Shown one piece after another: positions 32,278 to 41,385 of a stretch of 64,000 nt of DNA. Position 1 is the first letter of the stretch. Each line of letters begins with the position of its first letter. The stretch is from JBCCGI01 sp039029355 (GTDB taxonomy: Bacteria > Planctomycetota > UBA1135 > GCA-002686595): assembly GCA_039029355.1 (NCBI GenBank), contig JBCCGI010000027.1:1-64000 (forward strand), given 5' to 3'. A program made the translations under genes and the position numbers. Under the pieces are notes generated by a model that searched no databases, was not told the DNA's origin, and saw only the letters and a list, made by a program, of their open reading frames with translations.

Positions 32278-33585
32278 ATGCGGATCCTCCTCCTGACCCC
32301 GGGCACGGGGCACTTCTACTGCGGCAGCTGCCTGCGCGACAACGCGCTCGCCGGCGGCCTGCGCGCGCTCGGGCACGACGCGATCATCGCGCCGCTCTAC
32401 CTGCCGCTCTACCTCGAAGATCCCACCGCGCCCGAGGCGGACGCCGAGGTCCACATGGGCGGCATCAACATGTACCTCCAGCAGGTCTTCTCACCCGCGC
32501 GGCTGCTGCCGCGGCCGGTGGCGGACCTGCTGGACGGCTCGCGGCTGCTGCGTTGGGCCTCGCGCCAGGGCAACATGACCGACGCGTCGGCGCTCGGCGC
32601 GATGACGCTGTCGATGCTGCGGGGCGAAGAGGGGCGTCAGGCGCGCGAGCTCGACAAGCTGGTCGGCTGGACCGGCTCGCTCGAGCGCCCCGACGTGGTG
32701 ATCCTGGCGAACGCGATGCTGCTGGGCATCGTGCGGCGCCTGAAACAGGCGCTCGACGTCCCGGTGCTGTGCACGTTGCAGGGCGAGGCGCCGTTCCTCG
32801 ACGCGCTGTCGGAGCCCTACCGCACCCAGGCCTGGGACGCGGTGGGCGAGCGCGCGCGCGAGGTGGACGCGTTCGTCCCGGTCAGCCGCCACTACGGCGA
32901 GCTGATGTCCGAGCGGCTCGCGCTGCCGCCCGAGCGCGTCCATCCGGTGCTCAACGGCATCGACCTGGCCGACTTCCAAGCGCCGCCGCCCGCGACGCCC
33001 GAGCGGCCGACCATCGGCTACCTCGCGCGCATGTGCCGCGACAAGGGCGTGCACACGCTGGTCGACGCCTTCCTGCGCCTCTTCGCGTCGAAGCGCGTGC
33101 CCGGCGCGCGCCTGCGTATCGCGGGCGTGGCGCTACGCGAGGACCAGGCGCTGATCGCCGAGCTACGCCGCAGCATCGAGGCCGCCGGTGCGACCGACCG
33201 CGTCGAGCTGCTGCCCAACCTCGAGCGCTCGGAGAAGCTCGCGTTCCTGCGCTCGCTCAGCGTCCTGTCGGTCCCCGCCACCTACGGCGAGTCGTTCGGG
33301 CTCTACCTGCTCGAAGCGATGGCCTCAGGCGTCCCGGTGGTGCAGCCCGAGAGCGGCGCTTTCCCCGAGGTCCTCGACGCCACCGGCGGCGGCGTGCTGT
33401 GCCGGCCGGACGACCCGGAGTCGCTCGCGGACGCGCTCGGCGACCTCCTCGCCGACGAGGAGCGCCGCGCGGCCCTGGCCGAGGCGGGACGCACCGCCGT
33501 GCTGTCGCGCTTCGGCAACGAGCACATGGCGCGCGGGGTCGGGGAGGTCTGTAGGATGATCGCGCCGCAGGCCGCCAAGGCCTAG
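32278..33585 (+). CDS. family 4 glycosyltransferase
   Basis: A 435-residue GT-B glycosyltransferase. N-terminal MRILLLTPGTGHFYCGSCLRDNALAGGLRAL carries an unusual FYCGSCLRDN loop in place of the common GG(A/V)ER acceptor loop, a feature I associate with a planctomycete-type GT4 subgroup. The C-terminal donor domain shows PTIGYLARMCRDKGVHTLVDAF (RxxxxKG) and the EX7E segment ATYGESFGLYLLEAMASGVPVVQP. The N-terminal domain has an atypically long insert around residues 60-130. The acceptor is unknown. It follows the radical SAM gene by 45 bases and precedes a thioesterase gene by 7, in a same-strand run. Confidence 0.88.
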   Translation: MRILLLTPGTGHFYCGSCLRDNALAGGLRALGHDAIIAPLYLPLYLEDPTAPEADAEVHMGGINMYLQQVFSPARLLPRPVADLLDGSRLLRWASRQGNMTDASALGAMTLSMLRGEEGRQARELDKLVGWTGSLERPDVVILANAMLLGIVRRLKQALDVPVLCTLQGEAPFLDALSEPYRTQAWDAVGERAREVDAFVPVSRHYGELMSERLALPPERVHPVLNGIDLADFQAPPPATPERPTIGYLARMCRDKGVHTLVDAFLRLFASKRVPGARLRIAGVALREDQALIAELRRSIEAAGATDRVELLPNLERSEKLAFLRSLSVLSVPATYGESFGLYLLEAMASGVPVVQPESGAFPEVLDATGGGVLCRPDDPESLADALGDLLADEERRAALAEAGRTAVLSRFGNEHMARGVGEVCRMIAPQAAKA

Positions 33586-33592
33586 GAGCACG

Positions 33593-34042
33593 ATGCCCTA
33601 CGACTTCAAGCTCGAGCGCCGCGTGCAGTTCGCGGAGACCGACATGGCCGGCATCGTGCACTTCTCCAACTTCTTCCGGTACATGGAGGAGACCGAGCAC
33701 GCCTTCTTCCGCAGCCTGGGCCTGTACCTGCACACGCCGGCCGGCACGAGCGACGTGCAGGAGGGCTGGGTGCGGGTCGAGGCCGACTGCCGGTACCGGA
33801 ACCCGCTGCGCTACCCCGACGAGTTCGAGGTCCACGCGCTCGTGCGCGAGCGCGGACGCGCGTCGCTCTCCTACGACTTTCGCTTCCGCCGGCCGGGCGT
33901 CGAGATCGCGACCGGACGCCTGAAGGTCGTCCATGTCGAGAAGGGCCCCGGCGACGAGGCCTTCCGCGCCACCGCGATCCCGGCCGAGGTGGCCGCGCTG
34001 GTCGAGGTGGCTCCCCCCGAGGTCCTGCAAGAGGACGACTGA
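33593..34042 (+). CDS. 4HBT/YbgC-type acyl-CoA thioesterase
   Basis: A 149-residue hotdog-fold thioesterase. The catalytic loop QFAETDMAGIVHFSNFFRYMEE is the YbgC/4-hydroxybenzoyl-CoA thioesterase signature with its Asp; VEADCRYRNPLRYPDEFEVHALV is the family's second conserved strand set. It should hydrolyse acyl-CoA (or acyl-ACP) in the cytoplasm; the chain length is not readable. It lies seven bases after the GT4 gene and three bases before the membrane gene, so it is likely part of the same transcript. AGGAGC precedes the ATG. Confidence 0.92.
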   Translation: MPYDFKLERRVQFAETDMAGIVHFSNFFRYMEETEHAFFRSLGLYLHTPAGTSDVQEGWVRVEADCRYRNPLRYPDEFEVHALVRERGRASLSYDFRFRRPGVEIATGRLKVVHVEKGPGDEAFRATAIPAEVAALVEVAPPEVLQEDD

Positions 34043-34045
34043 TCC

Positions 34046-34585
34046 ATGCCCCAAAGCGACTCCGGACAGATGTGGCTCCTCTTCGCGCTGATGACGGTCG
34101 CGAGCTGGGGCCTCTACGGCTTCTTCCTCCACACCGGCCAGGTCGGGATGGGCGACCCCGACAACGGGCGCTACAAGGCGTTCCTGTGGGTCGGAATCGC
34201 CTACGTGCTGATCGCTGTGCTAGCGCCCGTCGGGCTCCTGGTGGCGAACGGTGCGTCGTGGTCGATGCCGACCAAGGGCATCCTGTGGTCGCTCCTGGCC
34301 GGCTCGGTGGGGGCGGTTGGGGCCTTCTGCGTGCTGCTCGCCTTCGGCGCCAAGGGCCAGCCAGCGGTCGTCATGTCGATCATCTTCGCCGGCGCGCCGA
34401 TCGTGAACGCGGTGGTGGCGCTGTCGGTCCACCCGCCGCCGGGAGGTTGGGGCAGCATCCGCTGGCAGTTCTTCGTCGGCATCGCGCTGGCGGCCTGCGG
34501 CGGGATGATGGTCACCCTCTACAAGCCCGGCCCGGCGCCGCCCAAGGCGCCCGTCGAGTCGTCCGCGGACGACGGTCAGCATTGA
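34046..34585 (+). CDS. half-size EamA/DMT-type membrane protein
   Basis: A 179-residue inner-membrane protein with about five hydrophobic helices (MWLLFALMTVASWGLYGFFL, FLWVGIAYVLIAVLAPVGLL, ILWSLLAGSVGAVGAFCVLL, PAVVMSIIFAGAPIVNAVVA, FFVGIALAACGGMMVTLY). The ASWGxYGFF opening and the FAGAPIVNAV helix are typical of the drug/metabolite transporter superfamily, but usual members have ten helices from two EamA units; this is one unit and would need to dimerise. Substrate unknown. The stop overlaps the TTG start of the ABC ATPase gene by four bases. Confidence 0.8.
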   Translation: MPQSDSGQMWLLFALMTVASWGLYGFFLHTGQVGMGDPDNGRYKAFLWVGIAYVLIAVLAPVGLLVANGASWSMPTKGILWSLLAGSVGAVGAFCVLLAFGAKGQPAVVMSIIFAGAPIVNAVVALSVHPPPGGWGSIRWQFFVGIALAACGGMMVTLYKPGPAPPKAPVESSADDGQH

Positions 34586-35301
34586 GCCCGAGCACGGTGC
34601 TCGCGAGCCTGGAGAGCGTCGTCCGCCGCTACCCGCGCGTCGAGGGCGGCGAGGAGCACACCGTGCTCGACGGCGTCGATCTGGCCGTCGAGGCGGGCGA
34701 GTCGATCGCGATCGTCGGGCCCTCGGGCTCGGGCAAAACCACGCTCCTCCACCTGCTCGGCGGCCTGGAGCACCCGACCGCGGGCCGCGCGCTGTTCGAG
34801 GGCGAGGACCTGGCCGCGAAGGACGCGCGCGCGCTGGCCGCGCTGCGCAACGAGAAGCTCGGGCTGGTCTTCCAGGCGCACCACCTGCTGCCGCAGTGCT
34901 CGGCGCTCGAGAACGTGCTTGTGCCCACCCTGGCCCGCGGGCGCCGCCGCGCCGCCGCCGAGCGCGACGCGGCGCTCAAGCGCGCCCGCACGCTGCTAGA
35001 GCGGGTCGGCCTCGGCCCGCGCCTGGCGCACCGCCCGGGGCAGCTCTCGGGCGGCGAGTGCCAGCGCGTCGCCGTGGTGCGCGCGCTGATCCACCGGCCG
35101 CGGCTGGTGCTGGCGGACGAGCCCACCGGCTCGCTCGACGGACGCGCGGCCGAGGCCCTGGCGGACCTCTTCTGCGAGCTGAACAACGAGGAGGGCACCG
35201 CGCTCGTCACCGTGACCCACTCGCCCGACCTGGCGGCCCGCATGGGGCGCGTGCTGCGCCTGCGCGACGGGCGGCTGGCGCCCGAGGCCGCGCGGGCCTG
35301 A
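34582..35301 (+). CDS. ABC transporter ATP-binding protein, LolD/MacB type
   Basis: A 239-residue ATPase with all motifs: Walker A GPSGSGKTT, Q-loop VFQAHHLLP, signature LSGGECQRV, Walker B LVLADEPTG with SLD, and switch His in VTHSPDL. The spacing and the HLLPQCSALENV segment point to the LolD/MacB/FtsE group that drives FtsX-type permeases. The start is taken as TTG at 34582 (TTGA overlap with the previous stop); GTG at 34597 is an alternative with five fewer residues. The adjacent large FtsX-type permease is its obvious partner, so the pair probably acts in lipoprotein release, mechanotransmission or export across the envelope. Confidence 0.95.
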   Translation: MSPSTVLASLESVVRRYPRVEGGEEHTVLDGVDLAVEAGESIAIVGPSGSGKTTLLHLLGGLEHPTAGRALFEGEDLAAKDARALAALRNEKLGLVFQAHHLLPQCSALENVLVPTLARGRRRAAAERDAALKRARTLLERVGLGPRLAHRPGQLSGGECQRVAVVRALIHRPRLVLADEPTGSLDGRAAEALADLFCELNNEEGTALVTVTHSPDLAARMGRVLRLRDGRLAPEAARA

Positions 35302-35321
35302 GGCCAAGGGGATTCGTCGCG

Positions 35322-38300
35322 ATGGGCACCTGGCTCTTCGTCCTGCGCAGCCTGCGCCACCACGCGCGCAACCACCTCGGCGTCGTGCTCGGCGCCGCGG
35401 TCGCGGCGACCGTGCTGGTGGGGGCGCTCCTGGTGGGGGACTCGGTGCGGGCCAGCCTCCGCGCCCAGGCGCTCCTCAGGCTCGGCGGCGTCGACGCCGC
35501 GCTGATCGCGCACGACCGCTTCTTCACCACCGCGCTGGGCGACGCCCTCGCCACGGACCTGCCCGAGGCGGAGATCGCACCGGTGCTGCAGCTCGCCGGC
35601 ATCGCCTCGGTCGACGGCGGAGCGCGGCGCGCCAACGGCGTGCAGGTGCTGGGCGTCGACGAGCGCTTCTTCCGGCTGGCGCCGACTCCGACCGGCCACA
35701 CACCGCCCGAGCGCGGCGAGGCCCTGGTGAACGAGCGCCTGGCGCGCCAGCTCGACCTCGTCCCCGGAGCCGACCTGCTGCTGCGGGTCGAGCAGCCCAG
35801 CGCCCTGCCGCGCGACGTCGTCATGGCGACCACCGACGACACCTCGCTCGGCGTGCGCGTGAAGGTCGCGGCGGTCCTCTCCGACGAGGAGCTGGGGAGC
35901 TTCGGCCTGCGCGCGGCGCAGATCCCGCCCTACAGCGCGTTCCTCTCCCTGGACGTGCTGCAGCGCGAGGTCGAGCTCGAGGGCCGCGCCAACCTGCTCC
36001 TGACCGGCGCCGGCGGCGAGGACACCGCCGCCCTGGCCGAGCGCGCCGACCGCGCCTTGGGCGAGCGCTGGACGCTGGCTGACGCGCAGCTGGCCGAGCA
36101 CACGCCCGAGGGCCGCGGGGAGGCCCGCGAGCTCCTCAGCGACCGCGTCTTCCTCGACGCTCCGGTCGACGCGGCGCTCGCGGGCGCCGCCGAACCGCTG
36201 CTCGGCGTGCTCACCTACTTCGTCAACGCGATCGAGCTGGGCGAGCGCTCCACCCCGTACTCGATGGTCGCCGGCGTCGGCACACCCGGCGGGGGCCCGC
36301 CGCCCGCGGACGCCTTCGCGGGCTGGGATGCGGTCCTGCCGGCCGATCCGGCGGCGGACGGCATCTTGCTGAACGAGTGGTGCGCCGACGACCTCGCCGC
36401 CTCGGTCGGCGACCGCGTCACGCTGCACTACTTCGTCGTCGGCCCCGACCAGGAGATGGTCGAGGAGTCGCACGAGCTCACGGTCCGCGGCATCGTGCCG
36501 ATCGCCGGCGTGGCCGACGACCCCGCGCTGATGCCGCGCTTCCCGGGCCTGGCCGACGCCGACCACTGCCGCGAGTGGGAACCGGGCGTGTTCGTCGACC
36601 TGGACCGCATCCGCGACAAGGACGAGCTCTACTGGGACGACCACCGCGGCACGCCCAAGGCCTTCGTCTCGCTGAGCACCGCGCGCGAGCTGTGGTCGAG
36701 CCGCTTCGGCTCGCTGACGGCGGTGCGGACCGAGTCCGGCTCCACCTCGGCCGGCGCGCTGCTGCGCGGGCGGCTCGACCCCGCCTCGGTCGGGCTGTTC
36801 TTCCAGGACGTGCGCGGCCCCGCGCTCGCCGCGAGCGCGCCGTCGGTCGACTTCGGGAGCCTCTTCCTCGGCCTCAGCTTCTTCCTGATCGCCGCGGCGG
36901 TGCTGCTGACGGCGCTGCTCTTCGCCTTCGGGGTCGAGCAGCGCGCGGCGGAGATCGGAACGCTCTACGCCGTCGGCCTCGCGCCGACGCGCGTGCGCGG
37001 GCTCTTCCTGCGTGAGGCGGCGGTGCTCGCGCTCGTCGGCGCCGGCGCCGGAGCGCTCCTGGGCACGCTCTACACGCGCGCCGTGCTACGCGGGCTCGGC
37101 GGCCTTTGGAGCGGCGCCGTGGGCTCGGCCGAGATCGCCTACCACGCGCGCCCGGCGACGCTGGCGGTCGGCGTGGCGGCGACCGTCGCGACCGCGCTCC
37201 TCGCGATCGTGTGGACCCTGCGGGGCACGCTGCGGCGCACCACGCCCGAGCTGCTGGCGACAAGCGGCGGCGTGCAGGGGCCGCAGCGCACCGCGGAGGC
37301 CGGCCGCGCCGCGCGCGGCCTCAGGGCGGCGATCATCGCGCTGGCGGCGGCCGCGGGCGGAGCGCTGCTGCTCCTGACGACCGACCCGTCGGGCGGCCCG
37401 GCAGCCGCGGGGAGCTTCTTCGGCGCCGGAGCCCTGTTCCTGATCGGCGCGCTCGCCGCAACGCGCGCGCTGCTCGCGCGCCTCGCGCGTCCCGCCGCCG
37501 AAGGCAGCCGCTCGGTCGCCGGCCTCGGCGCCCGCAACGCCGTGCGCAGGCCGGGCCGCAGCCTGGCCACGGTGGCGCTCCTCGCCGCCGGCGTCTTCCT
37601 GGTCGTCGCGGTGCAGGCCAACCGACTCACTCCGGTCCGCGACGCCGCCGAGCGCGGCGCGGGCACGGGCGGCTTCCGCTTCTTCGGCAGCTCGACCCTG
37701 GCCGTGCTGCACGACCTGAACACGCCCGACGGACGCGACGCGTTCGCGCTCGACGACGAGGACCTCGAAGGCGTCTCGATCGTCGGCCTGCGCGTGCGCG
37801 ACGGCGACGACGCGAGCTGCCTCAACCTGGGCTCGCCCGCGCGCCCGCGCCTGGTCGGCGTCGCGCCCGCCAAGCTGGCCGAGCGGGGCGCGTTCTCGTT
37901 CGCGCGCGTCGACGAGCTGCCCGGAGCGGACGAGCTCGCCAGCCCCTGGTCGCTGCTGGACGCCGACCTAGGCGGCCCCATCCCGGCCATCGGCGACCAG
38001 GCCAGCGTGCAGTGGACGATGAAGAAGGGCCTCGGCGAGACGCTGGACTACGTCGACGAGCGCGGCGCCCGCTTCGAGGTGCAGATCGTCGCGACCCTGG
38101 CAGACTCGATCCTGCAGGGCGACCTCTTGGTGGCCGAGGACGCGCTGAAGCGGCGCTTTCCGTCGGAGAGCGGGCAGCGGCTGTTCCTCGTGGACGCGCC
38201 CGCCGAGCGCGCCGACGACGTCGCGCAGGCGCTCGGCCGCGGCCTGCGGGATGTGGGGCTCGAGCTCACTCCGACCGCCGAACGGCTGGAGGCGTTCCAC

Positions 38301-38693
38301 GCCGTACAGAACACGTACCTCGCGATCTTCCAGGTGCTGGGAGGCCTAGGGCTGCTGCTCGGGAGCGCCGGGCTCGCCGTCGTCGTGCTGCGCAACGCGC
38401 TGGAGCGCCGCGCGGAGCTCGCCGCGCTCCGCGCCCTGGGCTTCGCGCCGCGCGCGGTGCGCTGGCTGGTCCTGAGCGAGCACGGGCTGCTGCTGGCGCT
38501 GGGCCTCGTCTGCGGCACGCTCCCGGCCCTCGCCGCGGTCCTGCCGCTGCGCGGGACCCAGCAGGGAGGCACGCCGCTCGCGACGATCCTGGCCTTCGTC
38601 GGAGCGATCGCCGCGGTCGGGCTCTTGTGGGCGTGGCTCGCGACGCTCCTCGCCACCCGCGGCGGCGTGACGGCGGCGCTCCGCAACGACTAG
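35322..38693 (+). CDS. giant FtsX-domain ABC permease
   Basis: A 1123-residue inner-membrane permease, roughly twice the length of LolC/MacB-type subunits. An N-terminal helix (HLGVVLGAAVAATVLVGALLVGDSVRASL is its hydrophobic core) is followed by about 480 residues of periplasmic domain, a first FtsX core (FFLIAAAVLLTALLFAFGVEQRAAEIG), central helices near 680-770, a second periplasmic domain and a C-terminal FtsX core (GGLGLLLGSAGLAVVVLRNALERRAELAALRALGF). This is the duplicated layout seen in YbbP-like permeases. It pairs with the ATPase encoded 20 bases upstream. A CAAGGGG about 14 bases before the ATG may be the ribosome site. Confidence 0.9.
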   Translation: MGTWLFVLRSLRHHARNHLGVVLGAAVAATVLVGALLVGDSVRASLRAQALLRLGGVDAALIAHDRFFTTALGDALATDLPEAEIAPVLQLAGIASVDGGARRANGVQVLGVDERFFRLAPTPTGHTPPERGEALVNERLARQLDLVPGADLLLRVEQPSALPRDVVMATTDDTSLGVRVKVAAVLSDEELGSFGLRAAQIPPYSAFLSLDVLQREVELEGRANLLLTGAGGEDTAALAERADRALGERWTLADAQLAEHTPEGRGEARELLSDRVFLDAPVDAALAGAAEPLLGVLTYFVNAIELGERSTPYSMVAGVGTPGGGPPPADAFAGWDAVLPADPAADGILLNEWCADDLAASVGDRVTLHYFVVGPDQEMVEESHELTVRGIVPIAGVADDPALMPRFPGLADADHCREWEPGVFVDLDRIRDKDELYWDDHRGTPKAFVSLSTARELWSSRFGSLTAVRTESGSTSAGALLRGRLDPASVGLFFQDVRGPALAASAPSVDFGSLFLGLSFFLIAAAVLLTALLFAFGVEQRAAEIGTLYAVGLAPTRVRGLFLREAAVLALVGAGAGALLGTLYTRAVLRGLGGLWSGAVGSAEIAYHARPATLAVGVAATVATALLAIVWTLRGTLRRTTPELLATSGGVQGPQRTAEAGRAARGLRAAIIALAAAAGGALLLLTTDPSGGPAAAGSFFGAGALFLIGALAATRALLARLARPAAEGSRSVAGLGARNAVRRPGRSLATVALLAAGVFLVVAVQANRLTPVRDAAERGAGTGGFRFFGSSTLAVLHDLNTPDGRDAFALDDEDLEGVSIVGLRVRDGDDASCLNLGSPARPRLVGVAPAKLAERGAFSFARVDELPGADELASPWSLLDADLGGPIPAIGDQASVQWTMKKGLGETLDYVDERGARFEVQIVATLADSILQGDLLVAEDALKRRFPSESGQRLFLVDAPAERADDVAQALGRGLRDVGLELTPTAERLEAFHAVQNTYLAIFQVLGGLGLLLGSAGLAVVVLRNALERRAELAALRALGFAPRAVRWLVLSEHGLLLALGLVCGTLPALAAVLPLRGTQQGGTPLATILAFVGAIAAVGLLWAWLATLLATRGGVTAALRND

Positions 38694-38736
38694 CGCGCTA
38701 CAATCCGCGGCGTTCCCCAACTCCTCGGGTCCACGT

Positions 38737-40581
38737 ATGAACGCACGATCGACGCTCCTCACGCTCGCCTCCCTGTTCGCCGCAACCAGCGCCTTCGCGC
38801 ATCCCCAGGATCGGGGCGAGCTCGACCTCGAAGAGCTCGAAGCCCGCTTCGAAGAGCGCATGAGCGGCGTGAGCCTGGTGGGCTCGTTCACGCTCGACGG
38901 CGCGCCGAAGGGCGAGGCGCCGCGCGAGGACACCTACGTCCTGCGCGAGATCTCCAAGCTGGCCGGCAGCGAGTGGGAGATCGTCGCCGAGATCGGCTAC
39001 GCCGACCCGCCGATCGAGGTCGAGCTGGTGATCGACGTGGAGTGGGCCGGCGACACGCCGGTCTTCACCGTGACCGACCTCGCGGTGCCCACGCTGGGCA
39101 CCTACAGCGCGCGCGTCGCGTTCTACGGCGACCGCTACGCCGGGCTTTGGCAGGGCGACGGGTACGGCGGGCACATGTACGGCTACGTCGTGCCGCTCGA
39201 AGAGGAGGTCGAGGCCGAGGCCGAGGTCGACCCCGAAGGCGGTCGCCGGCTGGGCGCGCCGGTCCCCGCGAGCGTCGACGAGCTCCGGGCCGCAGACCTC
39301 GCCGGCAACTGGCCGTCGTTCCACGGCGCAGGCGGCGGCGGGCTGCAGGAGGGCTGGTCGACGCCGGTCACCTGGGACGTCGAGACCGGCGAGAACGTGC
39401 TCTGGTCGCGCCCGGTCGCCGGCCTGTCGCACTCCTCGCCCGTGGTGTGGGGCGACCGCGTCTACGTCACGACCGCCGTGGGGGAGGGCGACGCCGAGCT
39501 GAAGGTCGGCCTGTACGGCAACATCTTCCCGGTCAAGGACGAGGGCTCGCACCGCATGCAGCTCCTGTGCATCGACCGCAACGACGGGCGCGTGCTGTGG
39601 ACGCGCACCGCGTACGAGGGCGTGCCCGCGGTGCTGCGGCATCCGAAGGGCAGCCATGCGGCGAGCTCGCCGGCCACCGACGGCGAGCGCGTCGTCGCGT
39701 TCTTCGGCAGCGAGGGGCTCTACTGCTACTCGACCGACGGCGAGCTCCTATGGAACAAGAACTTCGGCGTGCTGGACTCCGGCTACTTCCTCGCCGCCAA
39801 GGTGCAGTGGGGCTTCGCGAGCTCGCCGGTGCTGCACGACGGCAAGGTGCTGGTGCAGTGCGACGTGAACGGCGAGTCGTTCGTGGCGGCGCTCGACGCC
39901 ACGAACGGCCGTGAGCTGTGGCGCACCGCGCGCGACGAGGTCCCGACCTGGGGCACGCCGACGGTCGACGTGCGGCCGGGGCGCGCCCAGGTGATCTGCA
40001 ACGGCTACAAGCACATCGGGGGCTACGACCTCGCGACCGGCGCCGAGCTGTGGAAGCTCGAGGGCGGCGGCGACATCCCGGTGCCGACGCCGGTGGTCGC
40101 CCACGACCTGATCTACATCACCAACGCCCACGGCAAGCTCGCGCCGATCTTCGCCATCGCGGCCGGCGCCTCCGGCACGCTGACCATGGAGGCCAAGGAC
40201 GACCCGCGCATGGCCTGGAGCAAGACGAAGCGCGGCAACTACATGCAGACGCCGGTGGTCGCCGGGGCGCGCCTCTACTGCTGCTCCGACGCGGGCATCC
40301 TCGGCTGCTACGATGCGCGGACCGGCGAAGAGGTCTTCCGCGAGCGCCTGGGCGCCGGCGGGCAGGGCTTCACCAGCTCGGCGGTCGCGGCCGACGGCAA
40401 GCTGTACTGCACCAGCGAGGAGGGCGAGGTCCACGTCATCCGCATCGGCGACGACGTCGACGCGCTCGACGTGCTCGCGACCAACGACCTGGGCGAGACC
40501 TGCATGTCCACCGCGGCGGTGTCGCGCGGCGTGCTGTTCTTCCGCACGCGCACGCAGCTGATCGCGATCGGCGAGAAGTAG
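38737..40581 (+). CDS. secreted PQQ-type propeller with extra N-terminal domain
   Basis: A 614-residue exported protein; signal peptide MNARSTLLTLASLFAATSAFA. Residues 25-150 are a separate beta-rich domain (TYVLREISKLAGSEWEIVAEI, FTVTDLAVPTLGTYSARVAFY) that looks like a domain for measuring or binding a ligand but is not recognised. After an acidic linker, residues 185-614 form the propeller, opening with GNWPSFHGAGGGGLQEG and containing repeats such as LLCIDRNDGRVLWTR, SFVAALDATNGRELWR and GCYDARTGEEVFRER. A HGAGG opening in place of RGP is a common variant. TACAAT at 38699-38704 may be the -10. It ends 12 bases from the convergent SGNH gene. Confidence 0.85.
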   Translation: MNARSTLLTLASLFAATSAFAHPQDRGELDLEELEARFEERMSGVSLVGSFTLDGAPKGEAPREDTYVLREISKLAGSEWEIVAEIGYADPPIEVELVIDVEWAGDTPVFTVTDLAVPTLGTYSARVAFYGDRYAGLWQGDGYGGHMYGYVVPLEEEVEAEAEVDPEGGRRLGAPVPASVDELRAADLAGNWPSFHGAGGGGLQEGWSTPVTWDVETGENVLWSRPVAGLSHSSPVVWGDRVYVTTAVGEGDAELKVGLYGNIFPVKDEGSHRMQLLCIDRNDGRVLWTRTAYEGVPAVLRHPKGSHAASSPATDGERVVAFFGSEGLYCYSTDGELLWNKNFGVLDSGYFLAAKVQWGFASSPVLHDGKVLVQCDVNGESFVAALDATNGRELWRTARDEVPTWGTPTVDVRPGRAQVICNGYKHIGGYDLATGAELWKLEGGGDIPVPTPVVAHDLIYITNAHGKLAPIFAIAAGASGTLTMEAKDDPRMAWSKTKRGNYMQTPVVAGARLYCCSDAGILGCYDARTGEEVFRERLGAGGQGFTSSAVAADGKLYCTSEEGEVHVIRIGDDVDALDVLATNDLGETCMSTAAVSRGVLFFRTRTQLIAIGEK

Positions 40582-40593
40582 GGCCGGTCCCGG

Positions 40594-41307
40594 CTACGGC
40601 TGAAGCCCGGCGGCTTCCAGCACGGCGCGGGCGACCTCGGCGGCCAGGGCGCCCGAGCCCTCGCGCGAGAAGTGCACGTCGCGCGGCCGCTGCATCTCGT
40701 CCAGGCGCGCCATCACGAAGCCGTGGAGGTCGTTGACCGGCACGCCCGCCGCGGACATCACGTCGCGCGCGATCTGGTTGTAGAGCAGCACGTCCGCCGG
40801 CGCGCGGTGCGGCCGCAGCGGGGCCGAGGGGACCGGCGTCGTCGTCGCGAACACCAGCCGCGCGCCGGACGCCTGCAGCCGCGCGACGATCTCGCTCAGC
40901 TGCGCGCGGTAGCGCTCCGGCGAAGCCTGGTGCGGGTCGCGCGGCAGGCCCGAGTTCTTGCCCGTGTCCGGCTGCACGCGCTTGAGGTCGTGCAGCCCGA
41001 AGTTGAAGTGCACGACGTCCCAGCCGCCGCCGTCCTGGGCCAGCCAGCGCGCGAGGTGCTGGACGCCGTGGTTCGTGCCCTGGCAGTTCTCCGCGCGCTC
41101 GCCGTCCGGCCGGAGCGCGCGCTGCACCACCGCGCGGCCGGCCAGGAGCTCGCCGACCGGCTCGGTGTAGCCCATCGAGATCGAGTCGCCCAGGAGCAGC
41201 ACGCGGAAGGGCTCGTCGAGCGCCGGCGCGGGCGGAGGCGGCGTCGCACACGCGCATAGGAAGGTCGCGAGCAGAAGGAACAGGCGGACGGTGTGGGTGA
41301 GAGCCAT
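40594..41307 (-). CDS. SGNH/GDSL-family lipoprotein hydrolase
   Basis: A 237-residue exported hydrolase. The signal peptide ends FLCACATPP, a lipobox-like LCAC, so it is probably a lipoprotein. Block I is LLLGDSISMGYTEPVG (nucleophile Ser), the block III position is HFNFGLHDLK (Asn replaced in context as FGLHD), and block V is DVHFSREGSGALA with the catalytic Asp-x-x-His. These are the landmarks of SGNH esterases such as carbohydrate acetylesterases. The substrate is probably an ester on a glycan or lipid, but that is inference. Convergent with the PQQ gene and divergent from the duplicated-domain gene, so it is a single-gene unit. Confidence 0.88.
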   Translation of the reverse strand: MALTHTVRLFLLLATFLCACATPPPPAPALDEPFRVLLLGDSISMGYTEPVGELLAGRAVVQRALRPDGERAENCQGTNHGVQHLARWLAQDGGGWDVVHFNFGLHDLKRVQPDTGKNSGLPRDPHQASPERYRAQLSEIVARLQASGARLVFATTTPVPSAPLRPHRAPADVLLYNQIARDVMSAAGVPVNDLHGFVMARLDEMQRPRDVHFSREGSGALAAEVARAVLEAAGLQP

Positions 41308-41373
41308 GGGCGCACTCTAGCCCGCCACGCACCCGCGGCAAGCGCCGGGAGACGCGGGGGCCCCGGGATGGGT

Positions 41374-41379
41374 TAGCCT
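41374..41379 (+). promoter_or_regulatory. putative -10 element, six bases before ATG
   Basis: TAGCCT ends six bases before the ATG at 41386. No Shine-Dalgarno sequence lies between, so a leaderless message is predicted. No convincing -35 at 17 bases. Confidence 0.4.
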
Positions 41380-41385
41380 GCGCGC